Assembly: GCA_014872815.1 (NCBI GenBank)
Contig: WKFK01000015.1
Location: 248,001-312,000, forward strand
DNA: 64,000 bases
Direction of reading: 5' to 3'
Source: Paracoccaceae bacterium
GTDB lineage: Bacteria > Pseudomonadota > Alphaproteobacteria > Rhodobacterales > Rhodobacteraceae
The first letter of the stretch is position 1. Each line of letters starts with the position of its first letter. Both the position numbers and the translations under genes were made by a program. Shown here one piece after another: positions 26,927-37,061 of the stretch. The notes under the pieces are model-generated. The model searched no databases, was not told the origin of the DNA, and saw nothing but the letters and a program-made list of their open reading frames with translations.

Positions 26927-28225
26927 ATGGCCTATGTGGCTGACACAATTTTCGCTCTTGCAACGGCCCCCGGTAAAGCGGGGGTCGCTGTCGTTCGTGT
27001 GTCCGGTTCGCGCGTTGCCGAGGTGGGTAGGGCGCTCTTTGGCGATCTGCCAAACCCGCGTTTTGCGGCGCTGAAACTGCTGAAAGATCGCCAAGGCCGC
27101 CGTCTGGATCAGGCCTTGGTGCTTTACTTTGAGAAAGGCAGCAGCTTTACCGGCGAAGACGTGTTGGAGCTGCATTTGCATGGCTCCACGGCTGTTGTGA
27201 ATGCTGTCCTGCGCGAACTCTCCGAAATGGACGGTCTGCGTTTGGCTGAAGCAGGTGAATTTACCCGTCGGGCTTTGGAAAACGGTTGTCTAGATTTGGC
27301 GCAGGTCGAAGGGCTTGCCGATTTGATCGATGCGGAAACCGAAGCCCAACGACGCCAAGCGCTGCGCGTTCTGTCTGGAGATCTTGGCAACTTGGCCGGA
27401 AAATGGCGCACGGATCTGATCCGCGCGGCTGCCTTGATCGAAGCCACGATCGACTTTGCTGACGAAGATGTGCCGGTAGATGTGACGCCAGAAGTCACGG
27501 AACTTCTGTCCGGCGTTCGTACGGAACTCGATAAAGAGATCGCGGGTGTCGATACTGCAGAACGCATCCGCACTGGCTTTGAAGTTGCCATTCTCGGGGC
27601 CCCTAATGTTGGTAAATCCACTTTGCTGAACGCGCTTGCAGGACGCGAAGCTGCGATAACCTCTGAATTTGCAGGCACTACCCGCGACGTTATCGAAGTG
27701 CGCATGGAGCTGAACGGGCTACCCGTCACGCTTTTGGACACCGCAGGCCTGCGCGAAACTGACGATCATGTTGAGGGCATCGGCATCCGACGGGCCCGCG
27801 AACGTGCCGAGGCTGCCGATCTGCGTGTTTTCTTGAAATCTGATGGCGAGGATCCTGATTTCACTCCTTTGCCAAATGATGTGATCCGCGCGGCGAAAGC
27901 CGACACTTTAGATGATCCGCAAAATGCCATCTCTGGAAAAACCGGGTTTGGTGTGTCGGAACTTGTGGCCGAAATAACTGACAAGTTGTCTGAGCAGGCT
28001 GGGCGTTCAGGCGTCGCCACCCGCGAACGGCATCGCATCGCGATGAAACGCGCATCTGAATCTCTGGATGCGGCGCGCGCCGTTCTCGCTCTGGGGTCAG
28101 ATCACTATGATATTGGGGCCGAAGAGTTGCGTACCGCGATTCGAGCCCTTGATTCCATCGTCGGCCATGTCGATGTAGAGAACCTGCTGGATGAGATCTT
28201 TTCGAGCTTTTGCATCGGAAAGTGA
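26927..28225 (+). CDS. mnmE: tRNA modification GTPase MnmE (TrmE)
   Basis: A 432-aa GTPase that works with MnmG to place the (carboxymethyl)aminomethyl group on U34 of certain tRNAs. The N-terminal folate-binding domain starts at [22 protein letters not shown]. The G domain has G1 GAPNVGKST near 224-232, G2 FAGTTRD and G3 DTAGLRET. The protein ends with the invariant FCIGK. ATG 26927 with AAGGA upstream is preferred to the GTG one codon earlier. 23 bases before the mnmG start. Confidence 0.96.
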   Translation: MAYVADTIFALATAPGKAGVAVVRVSGSRVAEVGRALFGDLPNPRFAALKLLKDRQGRRLDQALVLYFEKGSSFTGEDVLELHLHGSTAVVNAVLRELSEMDGLRLAEAGEFTRRALENGCLDLAQVEGLADLIDAETEAQRRQALRVLSGDLGNLAGKWRTDLIRAAALIEATIDFADEDVPVDVTPEVTELLSGVRTELDKEIAGVDTAERIRTGFEVAILGAPNVGKSTLLNALAGREAAITSEFAGTTRDVIEVRMELNGLPVTLLDTAGLRETDDHVEGIGIRRARERAEAADLRVFLKSDGEDPDFTPLPNDVIRAAKADTLDDPQNAISGKTGFGVSELVAEITDKLSEQAGRSGVATRERHRIAMKRASESLDAARAVLALGSDHYDIGAEELRTAIRALDSIVGHVDVENLLDEIFSSFCIGK

Positions 28226-28240
28226 TTCAAATTTGAGGAG

Positions 28241-28256
28241 TGTTTCACGTGAAACA
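28241..28256. other. parS site 1, perfect palindrome
   Basis: TGTTTCACGTGAAACA, a perfect 16-bp palindrome that matches the bacterial ParB-binding consensus. It overlaps the mnmG start codon (GTG 28249) and immediately follows the GAGGAG ribosome site. parAB lie 2.5-4.2 kb downstream. ParB loading here would also cover the mnmG translation start in DNA. Confidence 0.92.
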
Positions 28257-30111
28257 TTTTGACGTCATTGTTGTTGGAGGCGGCCACGCTGGCGCAGATG
28301 CCGCGGCAGCGTCCGCGCGTATGGGTGCCCTGACCGCGCTTGTGACCCTTAAAAAATCCGGCATTGGCGTTATGTCCTGCAATCCTGCGATTGGCGGGCT
28401 TGGTAAGGGCCACCTTGTGCGGGAAGTGGATGCCCTCGATGGGGTCATGGGGCGTATTGCGGACAAGGCAGGGATTCAATTCCGCTTGCTTAACCGCCGT
28501 AAAGGTCCAGCAGTCCAAGGACCGCGTGCGCAATCAGACCGAAAAATCTATCGCACCGAAATGCTGGCGGAGATTGAGGCAACCCCAAACCTGACCGTGA
28601 TCGAGGGGGAAGCCATCGATTTTCGCATGGAAGGGCAGGCCGTGCGGGGAGTCATCCTTGCAGATGGTTCAGAGATTGCATCGCATACGGTTGTTCTCAC
28701 AACAGGCACGTTCCTACGCGGTGTCATCCACATCGGCGACGTTTCTCACTCTGGCGGGCGCATGGGCGACAACGCCTCGGTCAAACTTGCCGAACGCATT
28801 GACAGTTTTGCGCTGCCTTTAGGGCGCCTAAAGACTGGCACTCCGCCACGGCTTAATGGCAAGACTATCAAATGGGATCAGCTCGACAGCCAGCCTGCTG
28901 ATGAAGAACCGGTGATGTTCTCTTTCATGAACAAGAAGCCATCTGCGCGTCAGATTGCCTGTGGCATCACCCACACCAACGCAAAAACCCACGACATCAT
29001 TCGCGACAACTTGGATCGCTCCGCGATGTATGGTGGTCACATCGAAGGGGTAGGGCCGCGCTATTGTCCGTCTATTGAAGACAAGATTGTGCGTTTCGCT
29101 GATAAAGACTCCCATCAGGTCTTTCTGGAGCCGGAAGGATTGGACGATGACACCGTCTATCCAAATGGTATTTCCACCTCTTTGCCCGTCGATGTCCAAG
29201 AATCCTATGTGCGCTCGATCTATGGCCTTGAGGATGTGGAGATTCTGCAACCTGGCTATGCCATTGAATATGATTACGTCGATCCGCGGGCGCTAGACGC
29301 CGCTTTGGGCGTGAAGGGCGTGCCAGGTTTGTATCTAGCGGGCCAAATTAATGGTACCACAGGATATGAAGAGGCTGCTGCTCAAGGCCTGGTTGCTGGT
29401 CTAAACGCGGCTCTTTCCGCGCAAGGAAAGGCGCCTCATCATTTCAGCCGGTCTGACAGTTACATCGGTGTGATGGTAGACGATCTCATCACCCGCGGTG
29501 TGACGGAACCCTACCGCATGTTCACGTCGCGAGCAGAGTTCCGGCTGTCCTTGCGTGCGGATAACGCCGATCAGCGCCTGACACCTATTGGTCAAGAGTT
29601 GGGTTTGGTCGGTGACGCGCGTAAGGCTGCTTTTGGCAAGAAGGCAGAGAAGTTGGCGGCAGGCAAAGCACTTCTGGAAGAGAGAGGCTATACGCCAAAA
29701 GAAATCAACGCTGCGGGGATCGCTGTAAACCAGGACGGAAATCGCCGCACAGCGTTTCAGGTCTTGGCTTTTCCGGAAGTTGGTTTCGGCGAATTGACTG
29801 CGTTAGATGAGCGCTTTGGGGAAATTGAGCCCGAGATCCAGGATCAGCTGGACCGTGATGCGCTTTATGCCAATTACATTGAGCGTCAAAAGAGGGATGT
29901 GGAGGCAATGCGTCGCGACGAAACACAGATTATCCCGTCTGACTTTGATTTCGACGTTATCGAAGGTCTCAGCAATGAGTTGAAAGCGAAGTTAAATGCT
30001 GTGCGCCCTTCTAATTTGGGGCAGGCCGGACGTATCGATGGAATGACTCCGGCTGCCCTGACGCTGCTTCTCGCAAAACTGCGTCAGGCCAAGAAGGCGA
30101 AATCTGCCTAA
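28249..30111 (+). CDS. mnmG: tRNA uridine-5-carboxymethylaminomethyl enzyme MnmG (GidA)
   Basis: A 620-aa FAD protein, partner of MnmE in U34 modification. FAD loop [14 protein letters not shown] is at the N-terminus; [33 protein letters not shown] and the C-terminal [16 protein letters not shown] are conserved. Start is GTG 28249 (MKHFDVIVV), 8 bases after GAGGAG; the GTG at 28240 touches that ribosome site and is unlikely. The start lies within parS site 1. Its stop overlaps the rsmG start by one base (TAATG). Confidence 0.96.
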   Translation: MKHFDVIVVGGGHAGADAAAASARMGALTALVTLKKSGIGVMSCNPAIGGLGKGHLVREVDALDGVMGRIADKAGIQFRLLNRRKGPAVQGPRAQSDRKIYRTEMLAEIEATPNLTVIEGEAIDFRMEGQAVRGVILADGSEIASHTVVLTTGTFLRGVIHIGDVSHSGGRMGDNASVKLAERIDSFALPLGRLKTGTPPRLNGKTIKWDQLDSQPADEEPVMFSFMNKKPSARQIACGITHTNAKTHDIIRDNLDRSAMYGGHIEGVGPRYCPSIEDKIVRFADKDSHQVFLEPEGLDDDTVYPNGISTSLPVDVQESYVRSIYGLEDVEILQPGYAIEYDYVDPRALDAALGVKGVPGLYLAGQINGTTGYEEAAAQGLVAGLNAALSAQGKAPHHFSRSDSYIGVMVDDLITRGVTEPYRMFTSRAEFRLSLRADNADQRLTPIGQELGLVGDARKAAFGKKAEKLAAGKALLEERGYTPKEINAAGIAVNQDGNRRTAFQVLAFPEVGFGELTALDERFGEIEPEIQDQLDRDALYANYIERQKRDVEAMRRDETQIIPSDFDFDVIEGLSNELKAKLNAVRPSNLGQAGRIDGMTPAALTLLLAKLRQAKKAKSA

Positions 30112-30749
30112 TGTCTTGTCCTGACCACATCCAAGCCAAGTTGAATGTTTCACGTGAAACATTGACGCACCTCGAAACGCTCGCGGACCTACTGGTAAAG
30201 TGGAATCCAAGGATTAACCTGGTTTCTAAGTCCACAATCGACGATCTTTGGACGCGCCACATTCTGGATTCCGTGCAAGTCCTACGCAGTGCGCCTGCAA
30301 ATGCCGCTCATTGGGTGGACATTGGCAGCGGGGGAGGTTTCCCCGGTCTCGTCATTGCGTTGATGTCCGCCGAACCTGAAGCGCCACAAAAGGTAACGTT
30401 GATTGAAAGTGATCAACGCAAATGCGCCTTTTTGCGTACGGTTCTGCGCGAAACCAACGTTCCAGGCACAGTGATCACAGACCGCATTGAAAAAGCGGAA
30501 CCCCAAAATGCAGATGTTCTGTCTGCGCGTGCGCTTGCGGATATGTCTTTGCTTTGTGAGTTTGCAGAGCGCCATTTGTTGGCAACAGGCACCGCAGTGT
30601 TCCCAAAAGGCGCACGTTGGCAAAAAGAGCTGAAATCCGCACAGGAATCGTGGTCATTTGATTGCGAAGTGGTAAAAAGTATCACAGACCCAGAAGCGGT
30701 CATTCTGAAGATTGGAGAGCTCAAACGTGTCGGATCCCACACGCCCTAA
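30111..30749 (+). CDS. rsmG: 16S rRNA (guanine527-N7)-methyltransferase RsmG (GidB)
   Basis: A 212-aa SAM-dependent methyltransferase that makes m7G527 in 16S rRNA; loss gives low-level streptomycin resistance. Motifs: [25 protein letters not shown], the SAM loop [15 protein letters not shown], and [20 protein letters not shown]. The second parS site lies in its codons 13-17 (NVSRET), so this palindrome is embedded in coding sequence. Overlaps mnmG by one base and runs into parA (start 30727). Confidence 0.96.
   Translation: MSCPDHIQAKLNVSRETLTHLETLADLLVKWNPRINLVSKSTIDDLWTRHILDSVQVLRSAPANAAHWVDIGSGGGFPGLVIALMSAEPEAPQKVTLIESDQRKCAFLRTVLRETNVPGTVITDRIEKAEPQNADVLSARALADMSLLCEFAERHLLATGTAVFPKGARWQKELKSAQESWSFDCEVVKSITDPEAVILKIGELKRVGSHTP
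30146..30161. other. parS site 2, perfect palindrome
   Basis: TGTTTCACGTGAAACA, identical to site 1 and extended to an 18-bp palindrome (ATGTTTCACGTGAAACAT, 30145-30162). It lies within the rsmG coding sequence, 1,905 bases from site 1 and about 0.6 kb before parA. Confidence 0.92.
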
Positions 30750-31536
30750 AGGGCCCAAAATCATCGCAGTGGCCAACCAAAAGGGTGGCGTGGGCAAAAC
30801 AACAACCGCAATCAATCTCGCCGCAGCACTGGTCGAAGAAGGCTGTAAGGTTCTTTTGGTCGATCTGGACCCGCAAGGGAACGCGTCCACTGGTTTGGGA
30901 GTGGAAGTCGAAGCCCGCACACACACCACCTATGACCTTTTGACGGGGGATGTGGAGCTGGAAGACGTGATCCAAACCACGGAGTCCGGCGATTTGTCGA
31001 TTGTACCGGCTACTGTAGACCTCAGCTCAGCTGATATTGAGTTGATGTCGAATGAAAAGCGCAGTTTCCTCTTGCATGACGCACTGCGCCAGACAGCGAT
31101 GGACAAATACGATTTGGATTACATCCTGATCGATTGCCCGCCCTCCTTGAACCTTCTGACGGTCAACGCCATGATCGCGGCCAATTCCGTTTTGATCCCG
31201 CTGCAAAGCGAGTTTTTTGCGTTGGAAGGCCTGTCACAGCTTATGCTGACAGTGCGGGAGGTCCGTCAAACTGCCAACGCAGGGCTGCGGATTGAAGGTA
31301 TTGTGTTAACCATGTTTGACGCGCGCAACAATTTGTCCCAACAGGTTGAACAAGACGCGCGGGACAATCTTGGTGATCTGGTGTTTGAGACCAAAATTCC
31401 GCGCAACGTGCGCGTATCTGAGGCGCCCTCTTTTGCGCAACCCGTCCTGGATTATGATCCTACGTCCAAGGGTGCCGAGGCTTACCGGGCTTTGGCCAAA
31501 GAATTGCTTGTCAAAAACTATCAAGTGGCTGCGTAA
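30727..31536 (+). CDS. parA: Chromosome partitioning ATPase ParA
   Basis: A 269-aa deviant Walker-A ATPase that moves ParB-parS complexes along the nucleoid. The motif KGGVGKTT is at 19-26, [11 protein letters not shown] follows, and [19 protein letters not shown] is Walker B. Start is GTG 30727 (MSDPTRPKG) with GGAGAG 7 bases upstream; a TTG at 30712 adds five residues. It overlaps the rsmG 3' end by 23 bases. parB follows after 12 bases. Confidence 0.96.
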   Translation: MSDPTRPKGPKIIAVANQKGGVGKTTTAINLAAALVEEGCKVLLVDLDPQGNASTGLGVEVEARTHTTYDLLTGDVELEDVIQTTESGDLSIVPATVDLSSADIELMSNEKRSFLLHDALRQTAMDKYDLDYILIDCPPSLNLLTVNAMIAANSVLIPLQSEFFALEGLSQLMLTVREVRQTANAGLRIEGIVLTMFDARNNLSQQVEQDARDNLGDLVFETKIPRNVRVSEAPSFAQPVLDYDPTSKGAEAYRALAKELLVKNYQVAA

Positions 31537-31548
31537 GGGAGAGCCAAA

Positions 31549-32442
31549 ATGGCAGATAAGAAAAAACAACGTGGCCTTGGTCGCGGCCTGAGCGCCTTGA
31601 TGGCGGATGTAACTGAAGAAACAACACGTCAAGAATCCGGGTCTGCGCCCCGTCGCGCGGATCTTGTGGTGCCAATCGAACGGATTGAACCCAACCCAGA
31701 TCAGCCGCGTCGGGACTTTACACCGGAGCAATTGGAGGATCTGTCAAATTCCATTCGCGAAAAAGGCGTGATCCAACCCCTCATCGTGCGCAAAAAATCT
31801 GGCGATCGCTATGAGATCGTCGCGGGGGAACGCCGGTGGCGTGCATCCCAAATGGCGCAGCTGCATGAGCTGCCCATCATTGTGCGTGATTACGATGACA
31901 CCGAAGTGCTCGAAATCGCGATCATCGAAAACATCCAGCGGGCTGATCTGAACCCAGTTGAAGAGGCCATGGGCTATCGTCAGCTGATGCAGAAATTTGG
32001 CCACACGCAGGAGAAGGTTTCCGAAGCCCTTGGCAAAAGCCGGAGCCACATCGCTAACTTGATGCGTTTGCTCAATCTGCCTGATGACGTGCAGGTTATG
32101 TTGCGCGAAGGCCACCTATCGGCAGGTCATGCGCGTGCGTTGGTGACATCGGACAACGCGTCCGAGTTGGCCCGAAAGGTCGTAAAGGACGGTCTGTCCG
32201 TGCGTCAGACCGAAAAACTGGCGAAAAAAACAGGCTCTCTCGTCGAGCAAAATAAAAAATCTCGACCAAAGACCCATAAGGACGCCGACACAGTCGCTCT
32301 AGAGGGCGATCTTTCGGCAAATTTGGGCATGAAAGTTGCGGTGGATCACGTTTCCGGCGGAGAAAATGGAAAAATTACCATTACTTATCAAACACTTGAT
32401 CAACTTGATGAATTGTGCCGAATTCTGAGCGCTACGAATTAG
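31549..32442 (+). CDS. parB: Chromosome partitioning CTPase ParB
   Basis: A 297-aa parS-binding protein that spreads as a CTP-dependent clamp. It starts with the ParA-stimulating tail KKKQRGLGRGLSALMAD. The CTP motifs PDQPRR and GERRWRAS (93-100) follow, then a helix-turn-helix region HTQEKVSEALGKSRSHIANLMRLL, and a C-terminal dimerisation part. Start has AAGGGAGAG upstream. The 3' end overlaps the convergent DUF454 gene by 11 bases. Confidence 0.96.
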   Translation: MADKKKQRGLGRGLSALMADVTEETTRQESGSAPRRADLVVPIERIEPNPDQPRRDFTPEQLEDLSNSIREKGVIQPLIVRKKSGDRYEIVAGERRWRASQMAQLHELPIIVRDYDDTEVLEIAIIENIQRADLNPVEEAMGYRQLMQKFGHTQEKVSEALGKSRSHIANLMRLLNLPDDVQVMLREGHLSAGHARALVTSDNASELARKVVKDGLSVRQTEKLAKKTGSLVEQNKKSRPKTHKDADTVALEGDLSANLGMKVAVDHVSGGENGKITITYQTLDQLDELCRILSATN

Positions 32443-32785
32443 GCCGTGTCCAGATGAAAAAAAGTACCGCGCTCAAAACCACCATTTGAATGACCAAAAC
32501 GGTGGTTTTGACGCCCACAACCAGAGAAATTCCAAAAACCACGCCAATGGACAGCGTTGCTGCCCTTTTTGCGGAAGGTCGGATCGCACCGCTGCTGTTC
32601 CAGTCGTCGATCATCGGGCCGAAGGTTTTGTGAGACAAAAGCCAACTGTGCAGGCGCTCAGAGGAGCGTGCAAAGCAGAAGGCGGCCAATAGCAAGAAGG
32701 GCACGGTTGGCAGGAGCGGGAGAACCACGCCAATTAGCGCAAGCGCGACACAGGTCAGTCCACAGATCAGCCAGATAACGCGCAT
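32432..32785 (-). CDS. DUF454 (YbaN-like) inner-membrane protein
   Basis: A 117-aa membrane protein with three to four hydrophobic segments. The N-terminal pattern LALIGVVLPLLPTVPFLLLAAFCFARSS is diagnostic of the DUF454/YbaN family, followed by LHSWLLSHKTFGPMIDDW. Function is unknown. It directly follows hemW on the minus strand (1-base junction) and converges on parB with an 11-base overlap. Confidence 0.88.
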   Translation of the reverse strand: MRVIWLICGLTCVALALIGVVLPLLPTVPFLLLAAFCFARSSERLHSWLLSHKTFGPMIDDWNSSGAIRPSAKRAATLSIGVVFGISLVVGVKTTVLVIQMVVLSAVLFFIWTRPNS

Positions 32786-33943
32786 TCAGTCCACCAACAA
32801 TTCCGACAAAACCGAGTTAAGCACCATGCGGCCCTGCGGCAAGACGCGGAGACGGGAATTCTCAATTTCGATCATGCCGATGTCTTGTAGGTTTGCCACA
32901 CGTGCGCCTTCGATGGGTTTGCCGGTCAAGGCTTCATAGCGTTTCAAATCGACGCCTTCGCTCAATCGCAAGCCCATCATCAAAAACTCGGCGGCTTGAT
33001 CTTCTTGTCCAATGGCTTCTTTCAGGTTTTCGCCGTTGCCAGACTCGGCTTCTTCCAGCCATTTGTTGGGATTGCGCCAGGTTTCAATCGCGTGGCGTTG
33101 CCCACTGAGCGTCAATCGCGCATGTGCGCCGGGCCCAATTCCCGCATAATCGCCATAGCGCCAATAGATCTGATTGTGGCGGGATTCAGAGCCTATTGCA
33201 GCGTAATTTGACACTTCATAGGGCAACATACCGGCGTCGCCACATATGTCTTGCGTGACTTCATACATGTCCGCCGCCAGATCATCTTCCGGCAATCCAC
33301 GCAGTTTTCCTCGGTTGTACCGGTCGCCAAAGGCCGTACCCTGTTCAATGGTGAGTTGATAAAGCGATAAGTGGTCAATCGCCATGGACAGCGCTTCTCG
33401 CAACTCGGCTTTCCAATTATCAAGCGTCTGATCCTGTCGCGCATAGATCAGATCAAAACTCACCCGATCAAATGTTTTTCTTGCAATATCAAAGGCCTGT
33501 TTGGCTTCATCAACTGAATGAATACGGCCCAAACGTTGCAAGTCGCGGTCGTTTAATGCCTGAATACCCATGGAAATCCGGTTCACACCACCGTCGCGGT
33601 AGGCTGCAAAACGCCCAGCCTCGACGGATCCCGGATTCGCCTCAAGGGTGATCTCCATATCGTTTGACGTTGGCCACAGTTGACGCACCCGCGCCAGAAT
33701 GGCGGCAACCACCTCTGGGTCCATCAAACTTGGCGTGCCACCGCCAAAGAAAACCGTGTTCAGTACCCGCCCTGACGTTTCCGCCGCAACCCGATCCAAC
33801 TCGATCAGATAGGCTCTAAGCCATCGGGATTGATCGATTTCACGGCTCACATGGCTGTTGAAATCACAATAGGGGCATTTGGCCTGACAAAACGGCCAGT
33901 GAATATACAGACCAAAGCCCCCGTTTTGCCAATCCTCAGCCAA
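32786..33943 (-). CDS. hemW: Radical SAM heme chaperone HemW
   Basis: A 385-aa radical SAM protein of the HemW/HemN-like family, now regarded as a heme chaperone rather than coproporphyrinogen oxidase. The cluster motif is CQAKCPYC (Cys19, Cys23, Cys26), preceded by GLYIHWPF; VFFGGGTPSLM follows. I chose TTG 33943 (MAEDWQNGG), overlapping the rdgB stop and 5 bases after GGAAGG; longer frames run into rdgB without a better start. Part of the rph-rdgB-hemW-DUF454 operon. Confidence 0.92.
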   Translation of the reverse strand: MAEDWQNGGFGLYIHWPFCQAKCPYCDFNSHVSREIDQSRWLRAYLIELDRVAAETSGRVLNTVFFGGGTPSLMDPEVVAAILARVRQLWPTSNDMEITLEANPGSVEAGRFAAYRDGGVNRISMGIQALNDRDLQRLGRIHSVDEAKQAFDIARKTFDRVSFDLIYARQDQTLDNWKAELREALSMAIDHLSLYQLTIEQGTAFGDRYNRGKLRGLPEDDLAADMYEVTQDICGDAGMLPYEVSNYAAIGSESRHNQIYWRYGDYAGIGPGAHARLTLSGQRHAIETWRNPNKWLEEAESGNGENLKEAIGQEDQAAEFLMMGLRLSEGVDLKRYEALTGKPIEGARVANLQDIGMIEIENSRLRVLPQGRMVLNSVLSELLVD

Positions 33944-34547
33944 AACAGCCTTCCACAAAGGCTTTGAGCGCCCGTCCACGGTGGCTGATTTGGTTCTTTT
34001 CCTCTTTGGGCATCTCTGCACAGGTCACGTCGTAGCCGTCCGGCTTAAACATCGGATCGTAGCCAAAACCACCTTCGCCGCGAATGGGCCAGACCAGATC
34101 GCCAGCCATAACGCCCTCAAAGACTTCGTCATGTCCGTCAGGCCAGGCCAGTACCAACGTGCAGCGAAATTGCGCGGACCTTGGCGCGTCCGGGCCTTTT
34201 GCGGTGATTTCGTCATTGGCGCGGGTCATGGCTTTCATGAAGTCGCGGCCATTGCCGGTTTCTGCCCAGTCTGCGGTGTACACACCCGGCGCACCATCCA
34301 GCGCATCGATGGTGATGCCGCTGTCGTCAGATAGGGCAGGGAGGCCGGTTGCCTTGGCCGCCGCATGCGCCTTGATGCGGGCGTTGCCCACAAAGGTGTC
34401 CTCGGTTTCTTCTGGCTCCGGCAAATCCATGTCACCGGCTCCAACCACCGACACGCCATGTGGCGCGAGGATCTCCGTAATCTCTGCCAATTTGCCGGCG
34501 TTGTGGGTGGCGACCAAAAGTTGGTCGCCCTTAAATTTGCGCGTCAT
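33936..34547 (-). CDS. rdgB: Non-canonical purine NTP pyrophosphatase RdgB
   Basis: A 203-aa ITPase-family enzyme that hydrolyses dITP, ITP and XTP to clean nucleotide pools. Motifs: [12 protein letters not shown] (substrate loop), [36 protein letters not shown] and ISHRGRAL. Length is typical. Overlaps rph by 4 bases and hemW by 8. Confidence 0.96.
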   Translation of the reverse strand: MTRKFKGDQLLVATHNAGKLAEITEILAPHGVSVVGAGDMDLPEPEETEDTFVGNARIKAHAAAKATGLPALSDDSGITIDALDGAPGVYTADWAETGNGRDFMKAMTRANDEITAKGPDAPRSAQFRCTLVLAWPDGHDEVFEGVMAGDLVWPIRGEGGFGYDPMFKPDGYDVTCAEMPKEEKNQISHRGRALKAFVEGCFG

Positions 34548-35257
34548 GCCGTGGCCGCCTCTTGTGCGGCAACCAGCTCGGCCACGCCTTTTTCCGCCAG
34601 ATCAAGCAGTTCATTCATTTGCGCGCGGGAGTAAGTGGCACCTTCGGCTGACATCTGGGTTTCGATCATCTGGCCGTTTGCCAGCATGATGAAGTTGCCG
34701 TCCACACCTGCTTCGCTGTCTTCTGGGTAATCCAGATCGAGCACCGGCTGACCGGCGTAGATGCCGCAAGACACGGCGGCCACTGGGGAAATCAGCGGGT
34801 CGGTTACCACATCCCCAGCTTTCATCAGCTTGTTCACCGCCAGTCGCAGCGCCACCCAGCCACCGGTGATGGAGGCACAGCGCGTGCCGCCATCGGCCTG
34901 GATCACATCACAGTCCACGGTGATCTGACGTTCGCCCAAGGCAACACGGTCGACACCGGCACGCAGGGAGCGGCCAATCAAACGCTGGATTTCAACGGTG
35001 CGGCCACCTTGCTTGCCCGCGGTGGCTTCGCGGCGCATGCGCGAGGAGGTTGAGCGCGGCAGCATGCCATATTCTGCTGTCACCCAGCCCAGGCCAGAGC
35101 CTTTGATAAATGGTGGCACACGTGCTTCCAAAGAAGCGGTACACAGCACATGGGTGTCGCCCATTTTGATCAAACAGGAGCCTTCGGCGTGTTTGGTCAC
35201 ATTGGTTTCAATCGAGACTTCACGCATTTCGTTGAGCTGACGGCCGGAAGGGCGCAT
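34544..35257 (-). CDS. rph: Ribonuclease PH
   Basis: A 237-aa phosphorolytic 3'-5' exoribonuclease that trims tRNA 3' ends. Motifs: [17 protein letters not shown] start, [46 protein letters not shown], and [16 protein letters not shown]. First gene of the leftward operon with rdgB and hemW, divergent from hrcA. Confidence 0.96.
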   Translation of the reverse strand: MRPSGRQLNEMREVSIETNVTKHAEGSCLIKMGDTHVLCTASLEARVPPFIKGSGLGWVTAEYGMLPRSTSSRMRREATAGKQGGRTVEIQRLIGRSLRAGVDRVALGERQITVDCDVIQADGGTRCASITGGWVALRLAVNKLMKAGDVVTDPLISPVAAVSCGIYAGQPVLDLDYPEDSEAGVDGNFIMLANGQMIETQMSAEGATYSRAQMNELLDLAEKGVAELVAAQEAATA

Positions 35258-35322
35258 GGCAAATATCCTTTTCTGGGTTTGGGCTGGGGATAACCGCGGG
35301 ATAAGGTTGGACGCAACCCCGA

Positions 35323-35351
35323 TTGACCTTTGCCTTTGAGGCTATTTTATT
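35323..35351 (+). promoter_or_regulatory. Possible promoter of hrcA
   Basis: TTGACC (35323-35328), a 17-base spacer, then TTTATT (35346-35351), 22 bases before the hrcA start. The -35 is good and the -10 weak. No CIRCE operator was found in the 116-base intergenic region. Confidence 0.3.
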
Positions 35352-35373
35352 GAGAGCGCAAAGGCACGGGCGA

Positions 35374-36438
35374 ATGACAGACAGCAGCAAGATTCTCGCA
35401 GAAATGAATGACCGCAGCCGCGAAGTCTTCCGGCGCGTGGTTGAGGGGTACTTAGAAACCGGTGATCCGGTGGGCAGCCGCACGCTCACGCGCACACTGT
35501 CAGAGAAAGTCAGCGCTGCCACCATCCGCAACGTGATGCAGGATCTGGAGTTTCTTGGCCTTCTGGACAGCCCGCATGTTTCTGCCGGACGGGTTCCAAC
35601 CCAACAAGGGCTCCGTATGTTTGTCGATGGCCTGCTTGAGGTCGGCGACTTAGATCAAGGTGATCGCAAGAAAATTGACGCCACCATGGGCGACGCAGAT
35701 GGCGATGTCTCCAACATGCTCGACCGCGTTTCCACCGCCTTGTCTGGTGTGACGCAAGGCGCCTCTCTGGTTCTGGCGCCCAAACATGAAGCGCCTATCA
35801 AGCACATCGAGTTTGTCTCTCTCGGTGCGGACCGCGCCCTTGTGGTGTTGGTCTTTGCAGATGGCCATGTGGAAAACCGCCTGTTCACCCCACCGCCCGG
35901 ACAAACCCCAAGCTCGATGCGTGAGGCGGCGAACTTCCTCAACGCCGTTGCCGAAGGCCGCACGCTGAGCGAATTGGGTAAGGCGGTGCAGGAAGAAATC
36001 ACCAGACGCCGTCAGGAAATCGACAGCCTGGCTGCGGATCTTGTGGAAAACGGCCTGGCGCTCTGGGCCAACGAAGGCGGCCAACAGGAACGTTTGATTG
36101 TGCGTGGCCGTTCGAATCTGTTGGGCACCGATGAAGAAGAACAGGACCTCGAGCGCATCCGCACGTTGTTTGACGACCTGGAACGTAAACGAGACATTGC
36201 TGATTTTCTCGAATTGGCGGAGCAGGGCGATGGCGTGCGCATTTTTATTGGCTCTGAGAACAAACTTTTTTCACTTTCGGGTTCCTCTTTGGTGGTGTCT
36301 CCCTATATGAACGCTGATCGAAAGATCGTGGGTGCTGTCGGGGTCATTGGACCAAAGCGCCTGAACTATGGACGCATCGTGCCGATCGTGGACTACACGG
36401 CACAACTGGTCGGTAAACTCATCACCGACCGCGGTTAG
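35374..36438 (+). CDS. hrcA: Heat-inducible transcription repressor HrcA
   Basis: A 354-aa repressor that binds CIRCE and senses free GroEL. The N-terminal winged helix contains REVFRRVVEGYLETGDPVGSRTL and VSAATIRNVMQDLEFLGLL. The C-terminal part has VVSPY and GAVGVIGPKRLNYGRIVPIVDYTA. Start ATG 35374 (MTDSSKILAEMNDRS). grpE follows after 9 bases. No CIRCE element is visible near its own promoter, so its targets (probably groESL) are elsewhere. Confidence 0.95.
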   Translation: MTDSSKILAEMNDRSREVFRRVVEGYLETGDPVGSRTLTRTLSEKVSAATIRNVMQDLEFLGLLDSPHVSAGRVPTQQGLRMFVDGLLEVGDLDQGDRKKIDATMGDADGDVSNMLDRVSTALSGVTQGASLVLAPKHEAPIKHIEFVSLGADRALVVLVFADGHVENRLFTPPPGQTPSSMREAANFLNAVAEGRTLSELGKAVQEEITRRRQEIDSLAADLVENGLALWANEGGQQERLIVRGRSNLLGTDEEEQDLERIRTLFDDLERKRDIADFLELAEQGDGVRIFIGSENKLFSLSGSSLVVSPYMNADRKIVGAVGVIGPKRLNYGRIVPIVDYTAQLVGKLITDRG

Positions 36439-36447
36439 AGGTGAATT

Positions 36448-37008
36448 ATGGCTGAGCCGAAAGACAACGAGTTTCTGGACGACATCGCAGACGCTGAAGC
36501 AGAAGAATTTGCTGCCAGCTTGGACGAGCTCGAAGACGAAGCTGTTGAGCTGGATGAGCTGCGGGCAGAACGCGACGAGTTGAAAGACCGCTGGATGCGC
36601 GCGCTGGCAGATGCGGAAAACGCGCGCAAGCGTGGCGACAAGGCCCGCCGCGAGGCGGAACAATATGGTGGTTCCAAACTGGCGCGGGACATGCTGCCGG
36701 TTTTTGACAACATGAAACGCGCTGTCGAAGCGATCACAGAAGAGCAGAAAGAAGCCTCTGCCGCCCTGATCGAAGGCATCGAACTGACTATGCGCGAGCT
36801 GCTCAAGACATTCGCCAAACATGGCATTGAGGTGATTTCACCCGAGGTTGGCGACAAATTTGACCCCAACGTGCACGAAGCCATGTTTGAGGCCCCTGTG
36901 CCAAACACCAAAGCGGGAGATATCATTCAGGTCTCCGCGCAGGGTTTCATGTTGCATGACCGCCTGCTGCGAGCGGCGCAAGTGGGTGTCAGTTCCAACC
37001 CGGGCTAA
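36448..37008 (+). CDS. grpE: Nucleotide exchange factor GrpE
   Basis: A 186-aa co-chaperone that releases ADP from DnaK. An acidic coiled-coil N-terminus (EDEAVELDELRAERDELKD...) is followed by the family segment RWMRALADAENARKRGDKAR, LPVFDNMKRAVEA and FDPNVHEAMFE. Shares an operon with hrcA; dnaK is not in the window. Terminator at 37032. Confidence 0.95.
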   Translation: MAEPKDNEFLDDIADAEAEEFAASLDELEDEAVELDELRAERDELKDRWMRALADAENARKRGDKARREAEQYGGSKLARDMLPVFDNMKRAVEAITEEQKEASAALIEGIELTMRELLKTFAKHGIEVISPEVGDKFDPNVHEAMFEAPVPNTKAGDIIQVSAQGFMLHDRLLRAAQVGVSSNPG

Positions 37009-37031
37009 ACAGATCGCAAATTGCTTGCTAC

Positions 37032-37058
37032 AAAGCTCCCGTATTTTCGGGAGCTTTT
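37032..37058 (+). terminator. Terminator after grpE, also carrying the next gene's ribosome site
   Basis: AAAGCTCCCG (37032-37041) pairs perfectly with CGGGAGCTTT (37048-37057) around a 6-base loop, followed by TTTTCTTT. The next gene starts at TTG 37062, and its best Shine-Dalgarno match, GGGAG, is inside the 3' arm of the hairpin. Confidence 0.85.
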
Positions 37059-37061
37059 CTT

